Positions 41,091 to 50,158 of a DNA stretch of 64,000 bases are shown in pieces. Each line of letters begins with the position of its first letter. The stretch's first letter is position 1. The DNA is from Flavobacteriaceae bacterium. GTDB lineage: Bacteria > Bacteroidota > Bacteroidia > Flavobacteriales > Flavobacteriaceae. The position numbers were made by a program, and so were the translations under genes. The notes beneath the pieces were generated by a model. The model ran no database searches, was not told the DNA's origin, and saw nothing but the letters and a program-made list of their open reading frames with translations. The stretch is from positions 273,167-337,166 of the forward strand of contig JAITMD010000021.1 in assembly GCA_031277535.1 (NCBI GenBank), read 5' to 3'.

Positions 41091-43938
41091 TACTTAAGTA
41101 CATTTTTCTACGAGAATAGATTTCATAAAACTGATCATCTCTTAAGTTTTCGATGAACAAGATACTTTCTCCTGTTGATTTCATCTCAGGTCCTAATGCT
41201 TTATTTACATTTTTGAACTTGTTGAATGAGAATACTGGAGTTTTGATTGCATATCCATTTAATTGTGGATTGAAGTCAAAGTCAGTTACCTTGTTATGTC
41301 CTAACATTACTTTAGTCGCATAGTTTACATAAGGTTCACCATAAGCTTTAGCGATGAAAGGAACAGTTCTAGATGCTCTAGGGTTTGCTTCGATGATGTA
41401 AACAATATCATCTTTAATAGCAAACTGAATGTTGATTAAACCTACTGTTTTTAAAGCTACAGCAATTTTTCTAGTGTGATCTTTAATTTGGTTTAATACA
41501 TACTCACCTAAGTTAAATGGAGGTAGCATAGCGTGGCTATCACCAGAGTGAACCCCACAAGGCTCAATGTGCTCCATGATACCGATGATATGTACATTCT
41601 CTCCATCACAGATAGCATCTGCTTCAGCTTCTATAGCTCCAGCTAAGTAGTGGTCAAGTAATAATGAGTTACCAGGAATAGAGTTAAGTAGTTCGATTAC
41701 GTGCTCTTCTAATTCTTTTTTGTTGATAACAATCTTCATTCCTTGCCCTCCTAATACATAAGAAGGTCTTACTAATAGAGGGAAGTCTAATTTGTCTGCT
41801 AATTGTAAAGCTTGTTCAGCTGTTTTAGCTACACCGAATTGAGGGAATGGGATATTTAATTCTTCTAACAACGTAGAGAAACGACCTCTGTCTTCAGCTA
41901 AGTCTAATGCGTCAAAGCTTGTTCCTAAGATCTTGATACCATTCTTCTCTAATTTCTCAGCTAATTTAAGAGCTGTTTGTCCTCCTAACTGTACGATAAC
42001 ACCTTCTGGTTTCTCGTGTTGGATAATATCATAGATATGCTCCCAGAATACAGGTTCGAAGTATAATTTGTTAGCTGTATCAAAGTCAGTAGATACTGTC
42101 TCTGGGTTACAGTTAATCATAATTGTTTCGTATCCACACTCTTCAGCTGCTAATACTCCGTGTACACAAGAGTAATCGAATTCGATACCTTGTCCAATAC
42201 GGTTAGGTCCTGAACCTAATACAACTACTTTTTTCTTATCCGTTACAATACTTTCATTAGATACATAACGTGTACCATCAGGTCTTTCGATTTCAGCTTC
42301 GAAAGTAGAGTAGTAGTAAGGAGTTTTTGCAGGGAACTCAGCTGCACAAGTATCTACCAATTTAAATACGCGTTGAATGTTCATGTCATCACGTAAAGTG
42401 TGAACTTTACTTTCAACAGTATTTAGCATGTGAGCGATTTGTCTATCTGCAAAACCTTTTTGTTTTGCTTCAAGTAATAAATCTTTAGGTAGAGTCTCTA
42501 ATGTATATTTAGAAATCTCTTTTTCTAACATGTATAGTTCTTCATATTGTTTTAAGAACCACATGTCGATTTTAGTGATTTCATGAATTCTACTTAATGG
42601 AATACCATGTTGGATTGCATCATAGATAACGAAAACTCTGTCCCAACTTGCGTGAGTAAGTTTATCGATAATTTGATCGTAATTAGTATATCCTTTACCG
42701 TCTGCACCTAAACCATTACGTTTAATCTCTAATGATTGAGTTGCTTTGTGTAATGCTTCTTGAAATGAACGCCCGATACCCATAACCTCACCAACTGATT
42801 TCATTTGAAGACCTAATGTTCTATCAGCCCCTTCAAATTTGTCAAAGTTCCAACGAGGTATTTTTACGATTACATAATCTAAAGTAGGCTCGAATAAAGC
42901 AGATGTAGATTTAGTAATTTGGTTTTGTAATTCATCAAGTGTATATCCTAATGCAAGTTTAGTAGCAATCTTAGCAATAGGATAACCTGTAGCTTTAGAT
43001 GCTAATGCAGAAGAACGAGATACACGAGGGTTGATCTCAATAGCTACGATATCTTCTTTTTCGTCAGGAGATACAGCGAACTGTACGTTACATCCACCTG
43101 CAAAGTTACCAATACTACGCATCATCTTGATAGATAGGTCGCGCATTCTTTGGAATGTTCTATCAGATAATGTCATAGCAGGTGCTACAGTGATACTATC
43201 TCCTGTGTGGATTCCCATAGGGTCCATGTTTTCAATAGTACAGATAATTACTACGTTGTCATTTTTGTCACGTAATAATTCTAATTCATACTCTTTCCAT
43301 CCTAATAAAGCTTTATCAATTAAAACTTCGTGGATAGGAGAGGCTTCAAGACCATAAGTTAATAAATCGTCAAAGTCTTCTTCTTTATGAACGAAAGCAG
43401 CTCCAGTACCACCAAGGGTAAATGAAGGGCGAATAACTAATGGGAAACCAAATTTTTGAGCAATCTCTTTTCCTTCTAAGAAAGATGTAGCAGTACTTGC
43501 AGGTGCAGCAGGTACGTCTATTTTTTCTAAAAGTTGTTTGAATTGTTCGCGATCTTCAGTGATGTTAATAGCGTTGATGTCAACTCCAATTAAGCGTACT
43601 CCAAAATCAGTCCAAATTCCTTTTTCATCACATTCTAAACATAAGTTCAATGCTGTTTGTCCTCCCATAGTAGGAAGTACAGCATCAATCTCTGGATGAG
43701 CTACCAGAATTTCGATAATTGATCTTGCAGTTAATGGTTTTAAGTAAATATGATCTGCCATAGAAGGGTCAGTCATAATTGTAGCAGGATTAGAGTTAAT
43801 TAAAATAACTTTAATTCCTTCTTCTCTTAAAGATCTTGCTGATTGTGAACCTGAATAATCGAATTCGCAGGCTTGTCCAATAATAATCGGTCCTGAACCA
43901 ATTATTAATACTGTCTTGATTGAAGTGTCTTTGGGCAT
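41086..43938 (-). CDS. carB: Carbamoyl-phosphate synthase large subunit, lacking the C-terminal MGS domain
   Basis: This 950-residue protein has the usual two homologous halves. Half 1 starts with KTVLIIGSGPIIIGQACEFDYSG and half 2 with KKVVVLGSGPNRIGQGIEFDY. Each half carries an ATP-grasp domain, with motifs FPLVIRPSFTLGGTG and FPLLVRPSYVLGGQG. The E. coli protein is about 1073 residues and ends in an allosteric MGS-like domain that binds UMP, IMP and ornithine. Here the protein ends at about the point where that domain would begin (RRKMYLSR). The same short form is, from memory, usual in Flavobacteria. It makes carbamoyl phosphate for pyrimidine and arginine synthesis. No carA is adjacent. 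Confidence 0.95.
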   Translation of the reverse strand: MPKDTSIKTVLIIGSGPIIIGQACEFDYSGSQSARSLREEGIKVILINSNPATIMTDPSMADHIYLKPLTARSIIEILVAHPEIDAVLPTMGGQTALNLCLECDEKGIWTDFGVRLIGVDINAINITEDREQFKQLLEKIDVPAAPASTATSFLEGKEIAQKFGFPLVIRPSFTLGGTGAAFVHKEEDFDDLLTYGLEASPIHEVLIDKALLGWKEYELELLRDKNDNVVIICTIENMDPMGIHTGDSITVAPAMTLSDRTFQRMRDLSIKMMRSIGNFAGGCNVQFAVSPDEKEDIVAIEINPRVSRSSALASKATGYPIAKIATKLALGYTLDELQNQITKSTSALFEPTLDYVIVKIPRWNFDKFEGADRTLGLQMKSVGEVMGIGRSFQEALHKATQSLEIKRNGLGADGKGYTNYDQIIDKLTHASWDRVFVIYDAIQHGIPLSRIHEITKIDMWFLKQYEELYMLEKEISKYTLETLPKDLLLEAKQKGFADRQIAHMLNTVESKVHTLRDDMNIQRVFKLVDTCAAEFPAKTPYYYSTFEAEIERPDGTRYVSNESIVTDKKKVVVLGSGPNRIGQGIEFDYSCVHGVLAAEECGYETIMINCNPETVSTDFDTANKLYFEPVFWEHIYDIIQHEKPEGVIVQLGGQTALKLAEKLEKNGIKILGTSFDALDLAEDRGRFSTLLEELNIPFPQFGVAKTAEQALQLADKLDFPLLVRPSYVLGGQGMKIVINKKELEEHVIELLNSIPGNSLLLDHYLAGAIEAEADAICDGENVHIIGIMEHIEPCGVHSGDSHAMLPPFNLGEYVLNQIKDHTRKIAVALKTVGLINIQFAIKDDIVYIIEANPRASRTVPFIAKAYGEPYVNYATKVMLGHNKVTDFDFNPQLNGYAIKTPVFSFNKFKNVNKALGPEMKSTGESILFIENLRDDQFYEIYSRRKMYLSR

Positions 43939-44030
43939 TTTAATTGTGTTGTTATGTTAATTACTTCGTTTTTAATGAAGTAAGTTTAGTGTTGTTGTGT
44001 GTGATAGATAGATTTGATTATAGCAAGGTA

Positions 44031-44065
44031 TAAAAAAAGGCGTTACGAATAATAGTAACACCTTT
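44031..44065 (-). terminator. Terminator of rpmH
   Basis: Arms AAAGGCGTTAC (44036-44046) and GTAACACCTTT (44055-44065) pair with one mismatch. On the minus strand a T-run follows (44038-44032). Confidence 0.8.
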
Positions 44066-44085
44066 ATTTATGTTTGAATCAAACA

Positions 44086-44247
44086 TTATTTTTTATGTCT
44101 TGTTTCACAAGAAACAGTTAATTTATGTCTTCCTTTAGCTCTTCTTGCAGCTAATACTTTTCTACCGTTTGGAGTAGACATTCTATCCATGAAACCATGC
44201 TTGTTTCTTCTTTTTCTGTTCGATGGTTGAAATGTTCTTTTGCTCAT
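44086..44247 (-). CDS. rpmH: 50S ribosomal protein L34
   Basis: This 53-residue basic protein was found by translating the minus strand: it begins MSKRTFQPSNRKRRNKHGF and contains MSTPNGRKVLAARRAKGR, the universal L34 signature, before the tail HKLTVSCETRHKK. Length is slightly above the usual 44-46 residues because of this C-terminal extension, which is common in Bacteroidota. It has a strong promoter (TTTG-N20-TATATTTG) and a terminator of its own before carB. Confidence 0.96.
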   Translation of the reverse strand: MSKRTFQPSNRKRRNKHGFMDRMSTPNGRKVLAARRAKGRHKLTVSCETRHKK

Positions 44248-44318
44248 TGCTTTTATCTTTAAATCTTAAATTTTACAATATCAATCGGCTTAATTAGCTC
44301 TTGCTTAAAAACCGAGTG

Positions 44319-44350
44319 CAAATATATAAAAGTCTTTTTACTCTTACAAA
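44319..44350 (-). promoter_or_regulatory. Promoter of rpmH
   Basis: Minus-strand TTTG (44350-44347), 20 bases, TATATTTG (44326-44319). This is the best match to the consensus in the window, as expected for a ribosomal protein gene. Confidence 0.65.
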
Positions 44351-44492
44351 GGGTTTTGTAAAATATTTTTGCAGAAAAATAATTATCAATTCCCTATTTG
44401 CGATTGCAAAAGAAATAAAAAAACTTTATAAAGTCAAAAAAGTATTTGAAATTATTAATTTTACAGACTTTAAAAAATAAAAGTGGTTGAAT

Positions 44493-46538
44493 ATGAATAG
44501 TTACTTGTTTTCAAATCTCTTAAAAAAAGGAGTAAAATATTTTTGTTTTTTCTTTGTTGTATTTTTTGTTGCACGCTTATTTTTTTTAGGTGTTTATGGC
44601 AATAGTACAGAATTACAACATGAAAAAATAGGGCTTATACGTGCTTTTTTAGTGGGTGCTCGCTTTGATGTATCTGCTATATCATATGGTTTTTTACCTA
44701 TTATGTTACTATGTTTAATTGCATTAGCCATTCCAAGTCGTTTCAATAAACAGTATGCTAAATTCTTCCATGTATTTTCATTAATAAGTCTCTTATTAGT
44801 TTTAGTTGCTTATTTGTCTCTAATAATAATTGATTTTTTCTTCTATCAGTTTTTTCAATCACATATCAATTTATTGTTTTTTGGAATTTTCTATGATGAT
44901 ACTTCAGCAGTATTAGATTCTGTTTGGACAGATTACCCTATATTTAAAATTGGATTTATTTATTTAGTAGTCATTGTATTATGGATAGGAGTAGCTTATT
45001 ATATAAAGAAAAGGGATAATATCAAATTACTGAAAAAAGAATCGAATAAAGAATACTTGTGGTTTGTAATTTTACCTTTATTCTTTTTAGGAATGAGAGG
45101 TAGTGCAGGAGAATTTACTCTTAGAAGAGAGCATACCAATGTGTCTACAAATGAATTTGTTAACTCTTTAGGTTATAATGCAATTTATAGTTTGAAGTTT
45201 GCAAATTCAGAACGAAAAGAGAATATTATCAATCCTGATATTAATGCTTTGTTAGCTAATCTTGGATTTACTTCTAAAAGTGAAGCACAAGAAGTTTATC
45301 GCAAAGGAACTTCTGCTGCTTTTGATGAAGATTTACAGTCGATTACTGCAACAAATGAATTTTTAGAACACAATCCTCCTAATGTAATATTTTTGCAAAT
45401 GGAGAGTATGAGTAATCATTATTTCGATTTGAATAATGAAAAGTTTAATTTATTAGGAGAATTGAATGATGTCTTACCAGAATTATATTATTTTAAAAAT
45501 GGATTATCATCAAACAATGGTACAATCCAAACGTTAGAAAATCTTGTATTAGGAACTCCTCAAACAATTATTTCTCAATCTATTTATTTCGATACACCTT
45601 TTTCAACTTCAATAGCTAAACCTTTTAAAAGTAAAGGATACGATACTTATTTTTTGACTGGGGCAAATATATCTTGGCGTAATATTGATAAAATGTTACA
45701 GCATCAAGAATTCGACTTTTTAGAAGGAAGTAATGCTATATTAAATAAGATACCTAATGCAGAAGAGTTTGCGTGGGGAGTTCATGATGGTTTTTTATTT
45801 GATTATATTTTTGATAAATTGAAAGAGAGTGATGGTAAAAAGCCAAAGTTTATTTTTGGTCTAACAATTAGTAACCATACTCCATTTGAAATACCTTCAA
45901 ATTACAAGGCTTTTCCTATAGAAATGAGTAAAGAAATAAAATCTAAAATTCGCATAGATGAAGAAATGGCCTATGCAAATTTTTATTCTCATCAATATGC
46001 TGCATCAGAGTTAGGAAGATTAATAAAAGCGATTAAAGCATCACCTTATGGTGAAAATACAATTGTAGTAGCTTCAGGAGATCATAATATTAGACAAGTA
46101 TTTGAGTACACTCCAGAAGAAGGTTTTTTAAAGAGAAGTGTACCTATCCTTTTCTATATACCTGAAAAGTATAAACCTACTTTTTTTGATGGAAATGTAT
46201 TAGCAGCCCATAAAGATATTTTTCCTACTATATTCAATTTAAGTTTATCTAATGCAAAATATACTTATACAGGGGATAATTTATTTGATAAAAATCAAAC
46301 GTATAGATTTGCTCTTAATGGGTATGAATTTATAGCAGATGATAAAGGGGCTGTGTCAATGGAAAATAATAAGCCTTATTATTATATTTGGGCTAATCAA
46401 GAGAAACGCAAATTGAAAGTGCAGAAAGAATTAGATCAACATGGTCAAATTATGTTAGACAAAATGAAATCTATTTATATTATTCAATCAATTAAAATCT
46501 TTGAAGATATAAATGCACATCAAAAGGCTAAAAGATAA
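44493..46538 (+). CDS. LTA synthase-family sulfatase-fold membrane enzyme
   Basis: This 681-residue inner-membrane protein has five N-terminal TM segments (to about residue 210) and an extracytoplasmic sulfatase-type domain. Visible motifs are NVIFLQMESMSNHYFD (metal ligand), SSNNGTIQTLENLVLG with the candidate nucleophile Thr, YDTYFLTGAN, GLTISNHTPFEIP and VVASGDHNIR. Relatives transfer phosphoglycerol or phosphoethanolamine to glycans or lipids. Gram-negative Flavobacteriaceae have no lipoteichoic acid, so a role in envelope modification is inferred. The ATG at 44493 is preferred over a TTG two codons upstream. Confidence 0.85.
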   Translation: MNSYLFSNLLKKGVKYFCFFFVVFFVARLFFLGVYGNSTELQHEKIGLIRAFLVGARFDVSAISYGFLPIMLLCLIALAIPSRFNKQYAKFFHVFSLISLLLVLVAYLSLIIIDFFFYQFFQSHINLLFFGIFYDDTSAVLDSVWTDYPIFKIGFIYLVVIVLWIGVAYYIKKRDNIKLLKKESNKEYLWFVILPLFFLGMRGSAGEFTLRREHTNVSTNEFVNSLGYNAIYSLKFANSERKENIINPDINALLANLGFTSKSEAQEVYRKGTSAAFDEDLQSITATNEFLEHNPPNVIFLQMESMSNHYFDLNNEKFNLLGELNDVLPELYYFKNGLSSNNGTIQTLENLVLGTPQTIISQSIYFDTPFSTSIAKPFKSKGYDTYFLTGANISWRNIDKMLQHQEFDFLEGSNAILNKIPNAEEFAWGVHDGFLFDYIFDKLKESDGKKPKFIFGLTISNHTPFEIPSNYKAFPIEMSKEIKSKIRIDEEMAYANFYSHQYAASELGRLIKAIKASPYGENTIVVASGDHNIRQVFEYTPEEGFLKRSVPILFYIPEKYKPTFFDGNVLAAHKDIFPTIFNLSLSNAKYTYTGDNLFDKNQTYRFALNGYEFIADDKGAVSMENNKPYYYIWANQEKRKLKVQKELDQHGQIMLDKMKSIYIIQSIKIFEDINAHQKAKR

Positions 46539-46542
46539 AAAT

Positions 46543-46574
46543 AAAGTCCCTATACAAATCATATAGGGACTTTT
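46543..46574. terminator. Bidirectional hairpin terminator
   Basis: Arms AAAGTCCCTATA (46543-46554) and TATAGGGACTTT (46562-46573) form a perfect stem with flanking A/T runs, between the convergent LTA-synthase-like and ferredoxin genes. Confidence 0.87.
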
Positions 46575-46598
46575 ATATTTTAAAATGAAGTTTTACTT

Positions 46599-46949
46599 TT
46601 AGTGTTTGTGTAAGAAAGCTTGTCTTTGTAATAATGTTTCTTCGCTTTCTACATGATTGTCATCAGGAATACAACAATCCACAGGGCATACTGCTGCACA
46701 CTGCGGCTCATCATGAAATCCTTTACATTCTGTACATTTAGAAGGTACTATATAGTAAAACTCGTCCGATACAGGTTCTTGTGCAGCTTCTGCATCTACT
46801 TCTGTACCATCAGGCAAAACAACTTTTCCTGTCAATGCTGTACCGTCTTTATATCTCCAATCATCAGCTCCTTCATAAATAGCTGTATTTGGACATTCCG
46901 GCTCACATGCACCACAATTGATGCATTCGTCTGTTATAATGATTGCCAT
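46599..46949 (-). CDS. 2[4Fe-4S] ferredoxin
   Basis: This 116-residue cytoplasmic electron carrier binds two clusters. The first Cys set is CINCGACEPECP and the second CTECKGFHDEPQCAAVCP, with longer spacing between the first and third Cys as in the Alvin or YfhL ferredoxins. A 30-residue insert lies between the cluster motifs. It is divergent from an acyl-CoA reductase gene, and the two promoters overlap. The redox partner cannot be told from the sequence. Confidence 0.92.
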   Translation of the reverse strand: MAIIITDECINCGACEPECPNTAIYEGADDWRYKDGTALTGKVVLPDGTEVDAEAAQEPVSDEFYYIVPSKCTECKGFHDEPQCAAVCPVDCCIPDDNHVESEETLLQRQAFLHKH

Positions 46950-46974
46950 AGCTTATATTTTGTTTTTTATGTAT

Positions 46975-46994
46975 TAACTTTGTATGCAAATTTA
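46975..46994. promoter_or_regulatory. Overlapping divergent promoters (ferredoxin and acyl-CoA reductase)
   Basis: Plus-strand -7 box TAACTTTG (46975-46982) serves the acyl-CoA reductase gene. Minus-strand -7 box TAAATTTG (46994-46987) serves the ferredoxin gene, with minus-strand TTTG copies at spacings 16 and 20. The two boxes lie only 4 bases apart, so polymerase can occupy one or the other. Confidence 0.55.
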
Positions 46995-47023
46995 CACCCA
47001 AAACAATTCACAAACAAATCAAT

Positions 47024-48082
47024 ATGAATTTAGATGTTAAAAAAATTGCATTTATCAAATTAGGTAAATTTCTTGAGCAATTTTCAAATACTGAAATTGT
47101 AAAAAACAATGAGGTAAGTCATAATGATGAATTTTTTTCAACTTTTGAAGGTTTAATGCATCAGGCAGTACATCACAATGGATGGTTTACTTTACCAGAA
47201 GTTACTATTGCTGTTAAATCATGGGCAGATGCTTTAACGAAAGAAAATATAGATACTTGGACCAAAGCATACGATTTTAATAAAGAACCATTACAAAAGA
47301 TTGGTTTAATTTTAGCAGGAAACATTCCTTTAGTTGGTTTTCATGACTTTTTATGTGTTTTGTTATCAGGTAATATAGCGGTAATTAAGTTGTCTTCAAA
47401 TGATCAAAAGTTATTGCCAACTTTAGCAAATTATCTAATAACTATTGAGCCTCAATTTAAGGATAGAATAGTATTTGTAAAAGAAAAATTAGAAGGATTT
47501 GATGCTGTTATAGCGACAGGAAGCAATAATACAGCACGTTATTTTGACTATTATTTTAGTAATGTACCAAATATTATTCGTAAAAATAGAAACTCTGTAG
47601 CTGTATTAAATGGAGCAGAGTCACATGATGATTTAGTAGCTTTAGGGAAAGATGTTTTTACCTATTATGGTTTAGGATGTCGTAATGTATCTAAGTTGTT
47701 TGTACCTCGAGATTACAATTTTGATGCTTTTTATCAAGGTATGTTTGAATATAAAGAAGTAATTGAATATGAAAAGTATTCGAATAATTATGATTATAAC
47801 AAGGCTGTTTTCTTGATGAGTGAGTTTAAAATCTTAGATAATGGTTTTCTTACTATAAAAGAAGATAAAACGTATGCATCACCTATTTCTTCTGTTTTTT
47901 ATGAATTTTATGACACCCTTGAAGAAGTAAAAGAAAGATTACAGATAGATAGTGAAAAAATTCAATGCATTGTTTCTAATGATTTAGTAGAGGGAAGTGT
48001 GAGGTTTGGACAAACTCAAACTCCACAATTGTGGGATTATGCAGACAATGTAGATACATTAGAGTTCTTATTAAATTTATAA
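47024..48082 (+). CDS. Acyl-CoA reductase (LuxC-like)
   Basis: This 352-residue aldehyde dehydrogenase-fold protein is related to LuxC. IGLILAGNIPLVGFHDFL is the N-terminal nucleotide-binding turn, AVIATGSNNTARYF is in the Rossmann domain, and C219 in YYGLGCRNVSKLFVP is the likely acyl-thioester Cys. It would reduce acyl-CoA or acyl groups to aldehydes with NADPH. It lies 4 bases before serC, and this pairing is, from memory, common in Flavobacteriaceae. Substrate unknown. Confidence 0.85.
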   Translation: MNLDVKKIAFIKLGKFLEQFSNTEIVKNNEVSHNDEFFSTFEGLMHQAVHHNGWFTLPEVTIAVKSWADALTKENIDTWTKAYDFNKEPLQKIGLILAGNIPLVGFHDFLCVLLSGNIAVIKLSSNDQKLLPTLANYLITIEPQFKDRIVFVKEKLEGFDAVIATGSNNTARYFDYYFSNVPNIIRKNRNSVAVLNGAESHDDLVALGKDVFTYYGLGCRNVSKLFVPRDYNFDAFYQGMFEYKEVIEYEKYSNNYDYNKAVFLMSEFKILDNGFLTIKEDKTYASPISSVFYEFYDTLEEVKERLQIDSEKIQCIVSNDLVEGSVRFGQTQTPQLWDYADNVDTLEFLLNL

Positions 48083-48086
48083 GAAT

Positions 48087-49154
48087 ATGAGTACAATGCA
48101 TAACTTCTGTGCAGGGCCTTGTTTACTGCCAGACGAGGTATATCAAGGCGCTGCAGAGGCTGTATTAAATTTTAATAATACGGGATTATCCATTTTATCT
48201 ATTTCTCATCGTAGCAAAGAGTTTATTGCTATTTTGGAGGAGGTGCAACATTTGGCACTTTCTCTTTTAGGGTTAGAACACAAAGGTTATACTGCTCTTT
48301 TTTTACAAGGAGGTGCAAGTATGGAGTTTTTGCGTATACCTTATAATTTAATGAAAAGTAGAGCTGGCTATATCAATACTGGAAACTGGTCTTCTAAAGC
48401 CATAGAACAAGCAAAACTTTTTGGACAAGTAGAAATTATTGCTTCATCAGAAGATAGAAACTATACTTATATTCCTGATTCAATTATTGTCCCTACAGGT
48501 TTAGATTATTTGCACTTTACTTCAAATAATACAATATATGGTACACAATTTCATGAGGTTCCTCAAGCAGATTGCCCCGTTGTATGTGACATGAGTTCAG
48601 ATATTTATTCAAGAGTTTACAACTGTGAGCAGATTGATGTTATTTATGCTGGAGCACAAAAGAATATAGGGCCTGCAGGATTAAGTGTTGTACTTCTAAA
48701 AAAAGATGTTATAGGTAAAGTTAATCGTATCATTCCTCAGATGATGAATTATACTGAGCATATAGATAAAGGAAGTTTATACCATACAGCAAATGTTTTT
48801 GCTATTTATACCAGCTTGTTAAACTTACGATGGTTAGAGCAGCAAGGTGGAGTAGCAGCTATAGAAGTTGTGAATAATAAAAAGGCAAACATGCTTTATC
48901 AGGCAATCGACGAATTAGATTATATACAAGGCTTTGCAGATAAAACGTACCGTTCTCAAATGAATGTTACTTTTGATTTTAAAGAGAAGGAGATGGGACA
49001 TATTTTCGATCAAATGTGTCAAGATGCTAATATTACTAATATAAAAGGACATCGCATATTAGGTGGATATAGAGCTTCTTTGTATAATGCGGTATCTATA
49101 AATAGTGTGCAAACTTTAGTAGAAGTGTTGCAAACAATGAAAACAAAGATTTAA
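48087..49154 (+). CDS. serC: Phosphoserine aminotransferase
   Basis: This 355-residue PLP enzyme of fold type I converts 3-phosphohydroxypyruvate to phosphoserine. It begins MSTMHNFCAGPCLLPDEVYQ, with the conserved NFCAGP motif. The PLP Lys is in YAGAQKNIGPAGL, and GGASMEFLRIPYNL and MNVTFDF are further marks. It is full length. The next gene, 20 bases on, is an atypical SerA-like protein with which it should share a transcript. Confidence 0.95.
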   Translation: MSTMHNFCAGPCLLPDEVYQGAAEAVLNFNNTGLSILSISHRSKEFIAILEEVQHLALSLLGLEHKGYTALFLQGGASMEFLRIPYNLMKSRAGYINTGNWSSKAIEQAKLFGQVEIIASSEDRNYTYIPDSIIVPTGLDYLHFTSNNTIYGTQFHEVPQADCPVVCDMSSDIYSRVYNCEQIDVIYAGAQKNIGPAGLSVVLLKKDVIGKVNRIIPQMMNYTEHIDKGSLYHTANVFAIYTSLLNLRWLEQQGGVAAIEVVNNKKANMLYQAIDELDYIQGFADKTYRSQMNVTFDFKEKEMGHIFDQMCQDANITNIKGHRILGGYRASLYNAVSINSVQTLVEVLQTMKTKI

Positions 49155-49174
49155 AATAAAAGTGTTTATATCTA

Positions 49175-50125
49175 ATGAGAGTATTAGCAAATGATGGGAT
49201 TCCTGTCGAAATGAAAGAAGCTTTAGAACAATTGGGATTTGAAGTAAAAGAAGTCAGAGTTGCTCATGAACAATTAGCTAATTATACGGAACAAAATAAA
49301 ATTGACGTTTTATTAATTCAACAAGGAACTTTATTAAGTAAATCTATAATAGATCAGTTAACGCATCTTACAGCTATTGTAATGGCTGGAGCGCAAATTA
49401 ACTTAGAAATTGTAGATTATTGTAAAGAACATGGAATAAAGGTTATTTGGGCAGAAGAAGCATTGTCTAATGCTACTGCAGAATTAGTCTTTGCTCATTT
49501 ATTTTCTTGTTGTAGACTATTACAAGAAGCAAATAGAAATATGCCTTTAGAAGGAGATGCCAGTTTTAAAATGTTACAACAATCCTATAGTAATGGAATT
49601 GAATTAGCAGGAAAAACATTAGGAATTATTGGAATGAATAGTGCAGGAGAAAAAGTAGCTCAAAAAGCACTTGCTTTAGGAATGCATGTGTTGTATCACG
49701 ATTCTTTAGTACCTACACTACAAGCAGAATTTGTTTTACCTAATGGAGTTCACTTCCCTGTTAATTTAAAAAGTGTTGAGAAGCACAAAGTATTACATGA
49801 TTCACATTTTTTGACGGTACATACACAACACTTTCAAAAGTATGTATTAGATAAGCAAGCATTTGAACAAGCACATCATTTAATGGGAGTGATTAACTGC
49901 GCTTATCCTGAAGCTATTAATGAAGTCGATTTAGTAGAAAAAGTAAATGATGAAACAATCTTATTTGCTGGAATAGATCGTTTTGAAGAAGAACCCCATC
50001 CAGCTATTCAGGTATTAATGCAACCCGCTTTTTCTTTGTCCCCTAATATTAATGCTTCTACAGATGAGAGCAATGTGTTAATTTGGGAAGAGATTTATGA
50101 TAAAATTCAAATATTGAGAAAATAA
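49175..50125 (+). CDS. D-2-hydroxyacid dehydrogenase (SerA-like) with altered catalytic residues
   Basis: This 316-residue protein aligns along its length with bacterial 3-phosphoglycerate dehydrogenases. ELVFAHLFS, NRNMPLEGD and IELAGKTLGIIG are nearly unchanged. Yet the expected NAARG at the catalytic Arg reads N-C-A-Y244-P, and the expected PH of the catalytic His reads P-N291. E273 of the EEEP motif is kept. The Rossmann loop GxGxxG reads G153-MNSA-G158 with Asn for the middle Gly, and the first-domain GxGVGxDN is lost. It may be inactive or have a new role. It is placed in a serC operon, the usual place of serA. Confidence 0.8.
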   Translation: MRVLANDGIPVEMKEALEQLGFEVKEVRVAHEQLANYTEQNKIDVLLIQQGTLLSKSIIDQLTHLTAIVMAGAQINLEIVDYCKEHGIKVIWAEEALSNATAELVFAHLFSCCRLLQEANRNMPLEGDASFKMLQQSYSNGIELAGKTLGIIGMNSAGEKVAQKALALGMHVLYHDSLVPTLQAEFVLPNGVHFPVNLKSVEKHKVLHDSHFLTVHTQHFQKYVLDKQAFEQAHHLMGVINCAYPEAINEVDLVEKVNDETILFAGIDRFEEEPHPAIQVLMQPAFSLSPNINASTDESNVLIWEEIYDKIQILRK

Positions 50126-50158
50126 ATAAGTAGTTTTATAACCTAAAAAAATAAAACT

